Positions 1 to 11,639 of a stretch of DNA of 64,000 bases are shown in pieces. The stretch is from Triatoma infestans (lineage: Eukaryota > Arthropoda > Insecta > Hemiptera > Reduviidae): positions 32,447 to 96,446 of the forward strand of contig JAAEAF010003373.1 of NCBI GenBank assembly GCA_011037195.1, written 5' to 3'. The notes beneath the pieces were generated by a model, which saw only the letters and a list, made by a program, of their open reading frames with translations, made no database searches and was not told where the DNA came from. Both the position numbers and the translations under genes were made by a program. Within the stretch, counting starts at the first letter, position 1; each line of letters begins with the position of its first letter.

Positions 1-1204
1 ACTATAAAAAAATACGTTAAATTCTCATTTTAATATAACAAAATATATAACAACTGTCATTAGTGTTTGAAAAGAAATTCCATAATGGTAAACAATCAGT
101 TAACTAACTTCTTAGAATAAACAACTTGTGGAGTATATAGTGTATACATTCCAGATGGAATGTTACAAATGGTAAAGATAAAATACATTAACTGATATCT
201 TTTATGACTGCCTGATTTTATGGTCATATCTCTTCTAGCCTCGCACTATAACACAAAGCATAATATCATCAACAGAGGGTATGTCATCAAGTCAAACCAG
301 CCACATCGACCGTTACGCCCCTGCCCGACAGAGAGAGAGTGAGAACACATTCTCTTTAGAGAAAGAGAGACATTTGTTGTTGAATACCTTAGTGGAAGAG
401 TATCGTCATCACTAAACACAACAATATCACAAAACACCGTCACACAGTCACAGTGTTATGGTAGCGCAGATAACGTCAAAGTCAATTTGAATGAACCGCC
501 TTCTATAGCTTTTCCATTTGGAATTATTTCTAATTAAAATTATATATCAAAAGATATTGTTACAGTGTTTTCAGTGTTTTGTTGATGACTTGAGCATCGT
601 AGTATGTTATACATATTAGAGAACACATAGAAGATTTCAGTAGAATCAGTATCATACTCCAGCCACAATACTGACATAAACATTATGTAGTCATACTTCA
701 TATGATATACATATTACATTATAACCATATTTTATCTATATTTTCATCAAGAAATTTAACTAATTTATTGTTTTACAGAAATTTGGAGGATTATTGAAAA
801 TGTTTTATTTATACTTCCAGAAAATGAAATAATTAAACAATACTAAACAATAAAGAGGATTTATCTTATCGCCTATTTTTAATATGAATGGATTATGAAT
901 TTAACTAGGAAAACTTGTAAAAAGTATGAATACTAAATCTAAAATATCAAACATAATTGGCATAAAACTCTAACACGACAAAGACTTTCCTATTTTCGGA
1001 TGAATCATAAAATAATATTCTGAAGAGAACTAGCTCCTCTGTTCCCACCAGGATCCTAAAATCAGTGTTTCCACATATTATTTTACAACTCCCAACTAGA
1101 AGCTTTAAATGTGTACAGACTGTTATATTTCCAGCCATAATTTATGCTACTAAATTGTGAGTAGTACAGTAGCAGCAAGACTATTAGATTAGATGACGGA
1201 AGAG
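1..1204. other. AT-rich non-coding stretch
   Basis: I see no supported gene here. The region is AT-rich, with only short ORFs that have no recognisable motif. A pyrimidine/purine-rich patch with GAGAGAGAG runs lies around 325-370. Confidence 0.6.
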
Positions 1205-1860
1205 AAGGACGGGCCTCATTCCACTGCGACCTACAATAACAGCTCTATTGTGGATTTCCTTAAATTATAGCACATCCCTCAGCTTTGCCCGAGAGTGGCT
1301 CCGTCATGAAGCTCGTGGCTTCGGAATTGCTTGTCCCTAGTTGAAGCAACCTTGTTCTCGTCAGTCCGGCACACTCACAAAGGATGTATACCGGGGTTTT
1401 CCTTCTCTACCCTACAGATTCGGCATAACGCGTTATCTGCAAGTAGTTCACGAATTATTTTTATGAAACATCTTATCTTTTTATTTTTTCATAACAATTT
1501 TACAATTGTTTTATTATGCCTGGGTTAAAAAATTCTTTACCTTGAAGTATAAGAGCTCAGTTATTGGTGCATATGCCTGTTCAGCCTACAATGCCCTGGT
1601 TAATAGACCCACTACTATTGGCCTTATGTCTCTTCGGCTATTGCTTAGTAGGTCCCTGGTAAATTTAGGCAAATGTCTCTTAATGAAGAGTTTAGCCTGC
1701 CTCTGTCTTGGTGTTTTCTCCCACCATTGCAGGTCGCTGTTCTTCTATCCAGCCTTTGACAAACGTTTGAATTAGGGTCCTGGACAACTCGCAGAATATA
1801 TCCCTCTATAACCCTCGCTTGTGCATCCTTCGAACCCTACCTCGCTAGAGCAAGGAAGAC
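1205..1860 (-). pseudogene. Non-LTR retrotransposon 3' end, decayed copy with a nested insertion
   Basis: Read on the minus strand, this is the C-terminal tail of the polymerase ORF of a LINE plus its 3' untranslated end. It aligns by eye with the better-preserved copy at 52630-53093. Shared landmarks are the stretch before the Cys/His motif, a degraded Cys-x2-Cys ... His-x-Leu-Cys finger, and the 3' phrase GGTCGCAGTGGAATGAGGC (RC of about 1213-1231). The alignment is broken at 1449-1566, where about 118 bp of unrelated sequence is inserted; that sequence occurs again at 2325-2440. The reading frame is not intact. The RNase H and RT domains are absent, as expected for a 5'-truncated copy. Confidence 0.7.
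1449..1566 (-). repeat. Short interspersed element, copy 1 (nested in LINE)
   Basis: About 118 bp interrupts the LINE tail. It starts on the plus strand with ACGAATTATTTTTATGAAAC and ends near GAGCTCAGTT. A close copy lies at 2325-2440. Because the LINE sequence is continuous on both sides of it, this is a genuine insertion rather than chance similarity. I see no tRNA promoter boxes and no clear terminal inverted repeats, so its class is unknown. Confidence 0.65.
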
Positions 1861-2324
1861 GATTACATAATTTAGATATATGCATATATAGATTGAACAA
1901 TAGCAATCTAAGCTTCACATTATAATAAAAGTTACTTACTATAAATAACTAAATAAAATTGTTATTATTTCAGTTTTGCAATAACAAAGTTCTTCTCCAT
2001 CTACATAACTAGTAACTACTTGGAAAGGTTCCAGTAATCATCAATTCCTTGATTAGTTATTGTTCTCTGAAGAGAGACATTCACAATATCATTAAAACTA
2101 TGCATTTCGATCTTTACATTGATCCTACAAACAACAGCAATGAAATTAGAAATTCCAGAAGAAATATAGCTATTTATGGGAGGAGAAATTTTAATAAATT
2201 CAAGCTTTAAAATAATTTAAAAAATTTATAAAAATATTGAATATAAATAAAAAATAATAATAAATCACATACCATGATATGGACCATAATGGTTCTTCAC
2301 TTCTGCTGAAACAAATAATGAAAC
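1861..2324. other. AT-rich non-coding stretch
   Basis: No gene, RNA or recognisable repeat is seen between the LINE tail and the second copy of the short element. Confidence 0.5.
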
Positions 2325-2462
2325 ACGAATTATTTTTATGAAACAACTTATCTTTTTATTTTTTAATTACAGATTTTACAATTGTTTTATTATGCCGGGG
2401 TTAAAAAATTCTTTGTCTTGAAGTATATGAGCCCAGTTGTGCATTTTTTTTTTTTTTTTTTA
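2325..2462 (-). repeat. Short interspersed element, copy 2, with flanking T run
   Basis: 2325-2440 matches 1449-1566 over almost its full length, with a few substitutions and one short divergent patch near 2380. On the plus strand it is followed by a run of T at about 2446-2462. Read on the minus strand that run would be a leading A tract or belong to the insertion site. Copy 1 has no such run. Confidence 0.6.
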
Positions 2463-2877
2463 TTAAATCTGAGGTTATTGTGAAATTTGAAGCAACAGAA
2501 TAGCTTTTTGTCAAGGTCAAACAAAAGAAACATGATGTTTTGATTTCCGGTTTTCCTCGAAGAATCAAAAACAAATGCACAAAAATGGATATCAGCGTAA
2601 AAATAAAATATTCCATCTTAACCAGGAGTAAGGGAAAAGTAATTTAGTTGAGAGATTGTATTCTAGTCTATAAATATATTACAGAAAAAAAAGTGAATTG
2701 TGAGATTAATTTTAATGGTGCACATCATAACCATTATAAATATAACCATTTGTCTCTCTACTTACTGAATGGCGTTCGTCAAAAATCTGAATAATGAGAA
2801 AAAGTTTACAATGAAAAAAAAATGAACCATTTATTATGAACACAAATTTTTCCTCTATTATAACATAAAATCTTGAA
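2463..2877. other. AT-rich non-coding stretch
   Basis: No supported gene. The short minus-strand ORF across 2401-2616 is mainly the T run and AT-rich sequence, and has no domain. Confidence 0.5.
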
Positions 2878-2879
2878 TC

Positions 2880-3960
2880 TTTATTTTTACTTTCTCTCCT
2901 AGTAAGAGGAAGTATTGTTATCGTGTCAAATTTTCGATATCGAGTTTTTACCGGAAATATCCGTTTTGAAGTCCTCTTAGAGCAAAAAAGTGGTCTTTAG
3001 CTGGTATATGTGTGTGGGTTTATGTATGTGAACAGCACAGCTCAAAACGAAAAATCAGAAAGTTCAGACTTGACATTCCGTTTAGGTATCACCATGGGAT
3101 CCCATAGTACGTTGTCTGTAAAAATTCCTCAACCGGAAGTACCACTTTACTGAATGTTTTTTAACTTTTTTGCAATTTTCACTCTAAAATGGCTCCAACG
3201 ATTTTTTTTGTAAAGTTGATATATCACCTACACATACAAAGTTCTATAATTTTTATTAGAAACATTTCTCCGGAATAATCCATTTAAGGGCACTTTTGGG
3301 GAAGGGTGGGGTTAGGTTGTCCTCTAAAGTGCTATTTCAGTTTATTGTATAATTTATATCATCTAAATAATATTCATTAGAATTAAATATGTTGTTGGAA
3401 TTCCGAGTTTAAAGAAAATCAGATGACCGGAAGTGCGTTTTTACTAAAAATATTTTTCAGTTTTCTGCTATTTTTCTCATACGACAGCAACGATTTTTTT
3501 TAAACTAAGTATGTGAACTACTTCATATAAAGAGCTACAACTTTTATTTGGAACATTTCTCCGGGTAAACTCATTTAAGGGGGCTTTTGATGGAAGGGGA
3601 GGGTTATTTTTGCCTCTAAAGGACTATTTCAGTTAATTATACAATTCTACCATCTAAACAAAATTAATTAGAAATAAATAGATTGCTAAAGTTCCGAGTT
3701 TCAAGAAAATTAGCAAACCGGAAGTGCGTTTTTACTTAACCGTTTTGTGATTTTCTTAATAAAAATACCGAAGAATTTCATTAAATATGATATCTCAACT
3801 ATAAAGTTTGTCAATTACAATTTTGAAAACTGGAGTAAGAGAAAGTTGTGTGAGTGTTTCACATCAGATTTGTTTCTTTACAATAAGTGAAACTGATCAC
3901 AATTTTATCTCAGAATAAAACAGAAACAGTCTTTTATGTTTTTACTGAAATTTTGAATAT
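2880..3960 (+). repeat. Long interspersed repeat with inverted-repeat ends, best copy
   Basis: This non-coding repeat is rich in the phrase CCGGAAGT (about 3134, 3425 and 3718). Its left end (about 2884-3150) contains TAAGAGGAAGTA, CCGGAAATAT, a TG-rich microsatellite near 3010 and CATTCCGTTTAGGTA. Those landmarks reappear in reverse complement at the right ends of other copies (11940-12045, 45236-45442 and part of 31800-31985). The family therefore seems to have terminal inverted repeats of up to about 250 bp, each holding a CA/TG tract. Internal landmarks such as ACGATTTTTTTT and GAATTTCATTAAAT recur in the other copies. No ORF is present. I infer a non-autonomous DNA-transposon-like or foldback family; the superfamily is unknown. 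Confidence 0.65.
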
Positions 3961-4739
3961 ACTCTTCAAAAATTGGATTATTCATGTCCAAATATTCATC
4001 ATGAATTGTAGAATTTGAATGAACGATTATGCTTTTAAATAAACACTTTTAGAAATATTTTCATTGCAATTGAAAGGATTTTCTTCTTTCTTTTTTTGAA
4101 AAATATTTGAAAGTCATTAAAATAGTTTCATCTATTTTATAGAGAAATTAAAAAAAAAAAAATGTAAAGCGTAATTCTTAAGCTTCTTCTAAATAAACAT
4201 GATGAACAAAGAATTTCTTTTCTTCAATCTTCTTCATCAAAAAGGAAAGAAATTAAAGAAAGAAGACAAAAAAACGAGCTCAGTAAAGGATGAAAAGTGG
4301 AAGGATAGGTCATAACTTCTAATGAGAGTAGTTATAAAAGAGTAATTGTGCCCTTGGAGAATATTATTTTAAACTTCTAATTTATCCTGTTTTGAGAAAA
4401 AATGTCTTTTTGTTGCATTGTCATTTAGTTTAAACATATTAGATTCACTAAATAATATGTAATGTTCTAAATGTGCAAAGTTCTAAAGTTATAATATGCA
4501 AATTCTAGAATTTGCGCTAAAAATTCTAGATTGCGCCTGCTGATGGTTTCAAGATTTAACGAACCCCTCAGATCAGTTCCTATCACTTTTTATTCAGGGA
4601 CTTCGCAAACATTTAAAGATACTAATATCCACGACATATCCAACTAAAAATAAAGTACAAGTCTGTTTCAACTCTCAAAATAACTTGGATTTATTTTTTT
4701 TAAATTTACTTATTTAGAATAAAATAGTAGGTAAATGGG
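3961..4739. other. AT-rich non-coding stretch
   Basis: No gene is seen. A small imperfect palindrome around TCTAGAATTTGCGC lies at 4503-4540. Confidence 0.5.
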
Positions 4740-5410
4740 GGAAGTAAACCCAACTACCCACAATAACCGCGACCCAAATGTATCTATCCTGAAGTCCCCG
4801 TGATGAATGTAAGTTAACCTCTGCCTCAAAGCATATACGCAATTCTAACCAGACCCCAAGCCGCCAGAAAGGTGCCATCGTAAATGGTGTCATCTTGCTA
4901 GGCGCTCTTCCTCAGTTCAAGCAGAACCTTTAATGACCACTATAGGCAAGATCCAATAGGTCATAAACGTACTGGGTCTGTATAGTCCGATCAACATACC
5001 CACCACGATCCTTAAGGCCTCGCATTCGTGACTTAGCAGGTCTGCAGTAAGCTTCTGCAAGGTTATTTCCCTAATGAACCCTTCCTCTTGCCTTTTGAAC
5101 TCTTTCTCCATCAAGCCTCTGCTTCGCTGTAGCCAAGGTCGTGAAAGCTAATTTCATCACTGTCCTGGGAATACCACAGAATGTGTATTTGAACCTTATC
5201 GGGCCGGTTCTCCCATATCCTGTATGCCCAAGCACCCAGGTCATAGTGAGCTATTAGAGTTGCCCACCTCGGTGAGGAGTGAAACAATTCCACATCAGCT
5301 TAGAATTAATTTGGTTGGCATCGATGGCTTTAAATGCAACCTGACTGTCAGAATATATAACTATCCTCCTATTATGGAGATTCCATATAAGATTCTCCTT
5401 AAGTAGCCTA
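4740..5410 (-). pseudogene. Non-LTR retrotransposon RNase H and tail, degenerate
   Basis: On the minus strand from about 5380 downwards there is an RNase H core: a strand carrying IYSDSQ (the conserved Asp, near 5355), followed by a degraded WVLGHTG motif (near 5240). Next comes a segment related to the LRxxVGxLxGxxR block that precedes the Cys/His finger in the copy at 52.7 kb. Frameshifts separate the blocks, and the HxGxxGNExAD motif has lost the GNE part. It belongs to the same broad LINE group as the fragments at 43.1, 46.2, 52.6 and 55.5 kb, but is more diverged. Confidence 0.6.
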
Positions 5411-5414
5411 TTTT

Positions 5415-5556
5415 TTCAGGCTAGGAAACACATATCTTACTTTTAGCCTTTTTATAAACGAATATAAATTTAGCAGTTATACGCAGGTCTCGAACTGGGG
5501 ATCTACTGAACTGGAGTTCTAGCTCATAACCACTACACCAAACCCGCTCCTAGATT
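5415..5556 (-). repeat. tRNA-derived SINE-like sequence
   Basis: On the minus strand from about 5556, GGTGTAGTGGTTATGAGC resembles an RNA polymerase III A box. AGTTCGAGACC (about 5483-5493) is a good B box at tRNA-like spacing. The body does not fold as a normal tRNA and runs on into non-tRNA sequence, so I call it a SINE head rather than a tRNA gene. Confidence 0.55.
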
Positions 5557-8035
5557 ACTTTATAGCACTTCCATAATAAATTTCAAGCAGTATAGAATCT
5601 TCTTAAATTAGAACAGTCATAACCTCCACTTGGAGGACTGTACTGTACCTGCCCAGGCTCATCCGGAGATGAGTTCTCGGATTGAGGCTATAGATTAAGA
5701 GTCCGACTCTTCCCTCAGTCTTAAAGCCGTCGATAGAACACTGGGTCCATTCTGATCTATTTCGTATTGTAGTTTGAAAAAATTATTCCCATAATTGTGA
5801 ATCGTACGATCTGTGGTCCGATTCCGTTTCATCATACGTATGATTACAATGGGCAACCTTGGGTGTAGATATGTAGTGGTGACAGTCTAACTAGGATTTC
5901 TAAAGCCGCAGTAGGGTAATAATATACATGCCCCCCCCGAGACACCTCACATGGCCGAGGTACTCACATGGCAAGTCCTCTGCACGCCACGAGGATCACT
6001 TTACTTATTTACTAAAACCGTTCAGTAAAATCGGAGTTCTGGTTGACAGAGTTTTGAATGAAACATTCATGTCAATACCCCGATCAAGTTTGAGCTCCAC
6101 ACGACTTTTTCCTAACTGGAATTATTCTGTTCAACACTCACACCCACAAACATGCCAAAAGCAACAACACATATGAATGTTCCTCAAAATATATATATTT
6201 TTTTTTTGTACTCTAGAAACCTCTAAAAACCCTTCACAAACACCTGTATTTATCAAATAGATCTTGCACCAAATTAAACAAATGTTTGAACGCTTTAAAT
6301 TTACTGAATATGAACTACGGCTGAATATTTCTGCTGAATTTTTTATTCAAATTAGAAAATAAGTAAAAAAAAAAAAAAATAGTTTATTAAGAAAGGTGTA
6401 CATAATTAATGCTCGCCATGATTGATAGAAGATAGGATGGGTCTTTTACAGTGAAAGAAAAAAATTATTAATCACGTTGAGAGAAACTTTCTGTTGATGC
6501 AAAGCTTTTTTTTAAAAAAAAAGAAAAATGTGCTACAATTAATTTATTAATCAATAATAAACTTTTTTTTAATTTCAACTTAAACTATGTTTGGTGTTAA
6601 GGTTATTTGTCGATTTAATCAAATTAGATCTGCATTAACTGAACAATGAACTATCGCAGATTTAGAAAACATTCTATTAAAATTAAAATGATAAATAAAG
6701 TATGAAAACTGAGAGAGAGAGAGAGAGAGAGAGATAATTAAATTATTGTTATAAATAAGAAAACAGATACAAAATGGTTATATAAAATAAAAAAAAACTA
6801 TAGAAGAGAACAATATTTAGGATCTCATTTAGGGGAAGATTGGACGGATATGACCGCCCGGTCCTCCTCTGTAAGTAGTAACCGCAATACAAGTTACGTA
6901 CTTCTATAAAGTTCACTAACGAACCAACCTTACCCCTCCACCATGGTGGCGCTACCTCCCAACGCCGCCGTACAACTCTCCTCCAGCTATCTATTTTAGT
7001 GGTAAGTACACTTTATTTAAACTTTTATATCATTTATGGAAATACTGTAAAAGTAAGAAATTAGAAATTCCTTACCTCATTCTTTCTCCTCCCCCACAGA
7101 GTTAATTACTCTCTTAAATTACTTTTCATAATACTGGCCACTATACTACGGGATCATTATCAACATAATCCACCTGTTATTTTATAATATTTAAATTACG
7201 CGTCGCATTTCAATTAATATTTTATTATTTTTATTCTATTCAAATTTAGGACATATTTAATGAGAATCATAAAAAAACAAACAGTTTATTCATTAGCCAT
7301 CCCTTATAAATTCCAAAACTTAATAGAAAAAAAAAAAAAAATGTAAGGTAAAGTTAGGAGTGATGTCGGGATTAGGAAAGAAGACGCAGGCTTTATTTCT
7401 CTTGTTTGCCACCACGTAGCGTCATGCTAGCTAGTTCAGGGGTAGAGAGATCAGAAGCGAAAGTATAGCAAAATTATTCAGGTATTTTGTGTGTTCTTCT
7501 GTGTTCTACGAACATTTATACGCATCAGCTCTATCTGGTGAATACCTGAATTTTCATAACGTATTAGTAAATTTTTATATACTATATTAATTGAAATGAA
7601 AGATTTCTATGTTGTAGTTAAAGTTGGACTCGTAGACATAGTGTTTACCAATTTCATGTCGATCAGCGATGTTTCCTTCACAGAGGAAAGGTACGGTATC
7701 TCTCCTACCTATTCTGCGTCATCAATCCTATTTTGTATTTTGTTTTTGGAATAAATGAGAATGTCTTTAATTTTGAAAAATAACATTTTTTTTATAGATA
7801 ATAGAAGTAGACATATGTTTTATAAGAATTAACTTCCTTAGTATATCGCCTATATTTTAATACAGGGTATAACTTTGAAATGTGAGTCAATAATATTTCT
7901 ACAATTATCTTTGACCAATTTTCATCAAACTTGTAATTTTTATTAAAATCATACTTAACTATAACTTAATTACAGTTATTATTAGAGATACAGGTTGGTT
8001 TTCATCACATGAGTATTTAAATATGATTATATTGT
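5557..8035. other. Non-coding stretch with microsatellites
   Basis: No gene is supported. A (GA)n microsatellite lies at 6712-6735. Two less AT-rich islands, 5630-5990 and 6840-6990, have no recognisable domain in any frame. A C8 run sits at 5931-5938. Several A runs occur near 6365, 6790 and 7325. Confidence 0.5.
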
Positions 8036-8530
8036 AATTCAGAAGATAACGTTTCCATCAAAACCCCACCGGAACAACAAATACCGGAAATATTATAACA
8101 CAGATTTCCCAGAACCCCGCCTAAAAATCAAGTTTTCCAGAAAAATATTTTCAAATAAAAGTGTTCCATTTATAAATGTAAAGTTAACTTTCAAAGATTT
8201 TTTTTTAAGAAAAATACTTGAACCGTTTTCGAAAACATTTCTCTAAATTTGCTGGCTGCTTCGATTGACGAATTTACTTCAAAATTAGGAAATCAAGGAA
8301 TGCATTCAAAAAATGTACCTTAATATTATGCAGGTGGTACAGTATATTGAAGTGGGTGCTTTAGACGTAAGCATTGGCGCAATTTTTGGAGGCACATAGG
8401 TACACATAACACGCATCGTTCGCAAAAAAAACTGTTTATCATTCGAGTAACCTCAAAACATGTACTTTTGGTTTCGGATCTCTTTCAGCAGGAAAAGGAA
8501 AGAAAACGGTTTCAAAATTTTAAAATAACC
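8036..8530 (-). repeat. Fragment of the long interspersed repeat
   Basis: It shares with 44795-45445 the phrase AATATTATGCAGGTGGT, the stretch around GAACCGTTTTCGA and the distal block ending CAAAACATGTA. It lies in the opposite sense to the 2880-3960 copy. It is eroded and has no ORF. Confidence 0.5.
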
Positions 8531-8862
8531 TGTACCATTTTCAATTGGAAATATCAAATAAACGTCCAAATTATTATTATAAAACTTTATTCGCCTAAAT
8601 TGAATTTATCATTTATCATATTCCGGCAAAAATAATTTTTTCTAAAATTCTGATTTATTTTATTTTAATTTTAAATTTTCTGAACTAATCCTTAATGCCA
8701 TGGAACTGTTATAAACTTTATTAAATTGTTTCTTTTTTCAAAGGGAAACCTACGGAACTTCTTCAGATCAATTTTATCGTAAAAAGCTTCTTTAAGGCTA
8801 TTTAATTGATTGTCTAAGTGAAAAATCTAAATTACTTAGTCTAAATAAATAAATAGTTTAAT

Positions 8863-9119
8863 TTTTTTTTTTTAATGTAAAGTGCGTCATCAGCTATGGT
8901 CATTGGCTCCCGAAGCCTTCTCGTGCACTGCCGGCCTCCGGACAGTGTTCTCTCGCTACAGAGTACACTATCCATCACCGAACAGTTAGCTGTAGAGGCT
9001 CCAGTTAGCTGTAGAGGAAGAAAAAATTTGAGTGGTAAGCACTGGACTCGAACCCGGAACCTCCTTGTGGAAGTCCAACATGCTAACCATTGAGCTAATC
9101 CCATTCCTTGAACTGGACT
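8863..9119 (-). mobile_element. tRNA-derived SINE, full copy with A tail and target duplication
   Basis: Read on the minus strand from 9119. An A box lies in GGGATTAGCTCAATGGTTAG (9086-9105) and a B box in GGTTCGAGTCC. A unique body follows, then a poly(A) tail that appears as a T run at 8863-8873 on the plus strand. TAGTTTAAT flanks both ends (8854-8862 and 9120-9128), which fits a 9-bp target-site duplication. A related copy at 25843-26102 shares both head and body. The 87-codon minus-strand ORF that crosses it is incidental. Confidence 0.8.
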
Positions 9120-9624
9120 TAGTTTAATGGTTTGATAAATACATTTTGAAATACATATATTGTAGAAGTTGTGAGAAGAGCCGTCGGAAATGAATATTTA
9201 GAAGAAACTTGTATATGGAAAATTGTATTGAAGCTCGTATTCCCAAAAGAATGCAATTTTACAAGAAGGAAGAGGTCCTATAAGATGCTGATACAGGATG
9301 TACTTGAGCCATGATTGAAGAAAAACTTGGAAAGAAAAAAGCTCAGAACAGAAATGATTTTCTGACCCATATAGTAATATTTGTTCCGTGATCTTGTGTC
9401 TTTATGTTCAGGCTTAGCTTAATGTGGAAACTTAAGGCATCCTAAATCAAACCAGATACTTAACCTAATCACTACTTAACCTTTTACTTAAATTTTACTC
9501 ACTGCCCTTCAGTCAGGATAAGCTGCGGATCATCCTTTTCCAATTTCCAAGTGCAATATATATTATATATATATCATCCAATATATCCAATTTCCAATAT
9601 AATATATATATACATATATTATAT

Positions 9625-9780
9625 CTCCCAGGGATGTATTCTTGGTCCGTTTTATATATGCCATTCCACAGCTGACATCAACACAATCTTGACCGACAAA
9701 TTAACTCATGAAATTGCGATCTAATTTGCCCATGAATATCTTGTATTAACAATTCGTGACCTAGACACTAAAAGACGCTA
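9625..9780 (+). pseudogene. Jockey-like reverse transcriptase scrap
   Basis: One frame reads QGCILGPFYI and then, after a gap, a stretch resembling the FADD block with the catalytic Asp pair lost (FAHEYL). This matches the order QGSVLGP ... FADD seen in jockey-clade RTs and in the better fragment at 23640-24090. Stops interrupt it. The upstream 9550-9625 is an AT/TA simple-sequence tract. Confidence 0.4.
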
Positions 9781-10434
9781 CTCAAACTAATCAAAACTTC
9801 TCAAAATAATCTTACTGGTACAATTAATTATATATTATGTTCCCTTAGTTACCAAGTCTTGACAAAAAAAAAAAAACTGGCAACTGAAAAGATTAAATTA
9901 GAGCTAACTTACTTAAAAAACCGCCTTGGACACACGATATAAAATCTTGGGTTAAGTAAATAATCCAATTAAAACCGTAAGTAGACACTCCAAAACAGCA
10001 TCATGTGTAAAATCGTCACCGTATCATTCTTTGTGTCTAACCATACAATTTACCTAAGTATACAAAGAAATCATATTACCATATCTATGAAACCCTAGTC
10101 CTTATTAACGCTATTATCCTAAGTGAAGAATAAAACATCAGTGCATGGTCTATCTATTAATTAATTACCTACATTTGGAGAGATATTAATGGATAACTTC
10201 TAAACTATAATTTCGTATGTATATACATTTTTTTTGGTATTTGATCGGGTTTTATGACAACAAAAATTTGGAAATATATAGAAATTACCAAAACAGCTAT
10301 ATTAGAAACTATGTCAATGTTAGAAAATATGCAAAAATATGTAGAAAAATACATTAAAAAGTTATTGAAACACTTAAGGAGTTTATAAATTATAATAATC
10401 ACAATTTGTATTAATACTTAATAACGTAATAGTT

Positions 10435-10750
10435 TAGAAAGTGACAGCTCATGCAGATTCTACGGGGAGCTGGAGGAAACTCCACTACACCTCTTAACAG
10501 ACTGCGAGGCTGCCACTCAGAGAAGATTCAAGAACCTGGGTAGCTACCCAGAGAGGGGATATACCCTCTCTAGAGCCCGTCAGGGTATTGGGATTCCTCA
10601 GAGATCTCAACCTGATGGAGGTTGTATAGAACGGATGTTCAGAGAAGGACATCTGTTCGAAAGCTGTGGGCAATAGCCTGGGGCACTCAGGGGGCATAGC
10701 ACAATAGATCGAAACGGGTCGTGGTGCTTTGGCCCCCCTTCAAAAAAAAA
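10435..10750 (+). mobile_element. 5'-truncated LINE insertion with 12-bp target duplication
   Basis: 316 bp of the 3' end of a non-LTR element, ending in an A run. AACGTAATAGTT occurs immediately before (10423-10434) and after (10751-10762), which is direct evidence of target-primed insertion. The body matches the minus-strand copy at 46215-46510. Shared phrases include AAGTGACAGCTCATGCAG, GAGGAAACTC and GTATAGAACGGATGTTCAG. It encodes only the last residues of the ORF around the Cys/His finger, with no RT or RNase H. Confidence 0.85.
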
Positions 10751-10785
10751 AACGTAATAGTTCTTATCAATATATTAATACTTAA

Positions 10786-11595
10786 TCTATATATATAAAA
10801 ATTCAGCATCTGTATATTTGTGGCCGCAAAACTCGAAAAGTACTCGATGGATTGACTTGAAATTTTTACACAACGTTGCATTTCTATATAAGAGTGTTTA
10901 TATATACTTTTTACTCCGAAGTTCTTACGGAAACGGGAACTTCTCCGAGCGTTTCGCGAGGTTGGCAGAAATAGACAGACATCGCGTTGCGATGGTGGCT
11001 CACTCTCTGAACCTCTTTCTCAACTACTTATAAGTACCTCTATTCCGAAGTTCCCTCGGAAATGGGAAATTCCGAGCTAAAATCCGTTCAAACGGCCATA
11101 TTGCGTTAGCACTTACTTCTTCAGGTATTGCTGCTACGTTGATGGAAGGAGGTAGAACAGCGCATTCAGCTCTTAAAACTGTCATGACTTAAACATGCAC
11201 TTCACAGAAAACCCAACATGTAACATTTCTAAAACATCAGAAATGGGAAAGGTTCTTCGGGCGTGCAAAATCATTGTATGGGATGAGTGTACAATGACTC
11301 ACAAGAAGTTATTGGCAGCATTAGACCATACATTGAAAGACTTGCGAAATAATCATGCTCCTTTTGGTGGAGTATTGTTACACAGCTGCCATATTTTCAA
11401 GATAATTACTCGAACTCGGTACGGCACTGCTTCTACAAATCCGGAAACGGAAAAAAATCACCTTCCCATCTAATTTCTGCAACATTGTACATTTAAAAGA
11501 AGAATTAGTAGACAGCGAAACAAATTATCAAAATCACGCATGGTTAAGCCTAAAAATCAGACTAAGCCACAGCGAAGCGAGGTCGGGTTAGCTAG
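10786..11595 (+). mobile_element. Non-autonomous Helitron
   Basis: The element starts TCTATATATATAAAA after an A and ends GGTTAGCTAG before a T. This is the TC...CTRR structure inserted at A/T that is typical of Helitrons. The internal sequence encodes pieces of a PIF1-type helicase. At 810 bp it is far shorter than autonomous Helitrons and has no Rep domain. It lies only 23 bp past the target duplication of the LINE at 10435-10750. Confidence 0.8.
11125..11555 (+). pseudogene. Helitron PIF1-like helicase fragment
   Basis: Order of blocks: SGIAATLMEGGRTAHSA (helicase segment after Walker A), then IVWDECTM (Walker B/DEAD-like, near 11266-11290), then a segment ending GGVLL. After a deletion come NFCNIVHLKEEL and TNYQNHAWLS near 11475-11550. 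At least one frame change separates the first two blocks, and the Walker A region and C-terminal helicase motifs are gone. In an intact element this helicase domain would drive rolling-circle transposition; this fragment cannot. Confidence 0.75.
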
Positions 11596-11639
11596 TAGTT
11601 GATAAAACCATACATTGTATTGAAATGACACTTTAAAGG

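Noticed and set aside
6840..6990. Promoter or first exon of a host gene
   Set aside because: A GC-richer island with ACCATGGTGG looks Kozak-like, but no frame stays open and no domain or splice context is visible.
9035..9105. Functional tRNA gene
   Set aside because: A and B boxes are present, but the sequence runs into a SINE body with A tail and target duplication, and the anticodon arm does not pair well.
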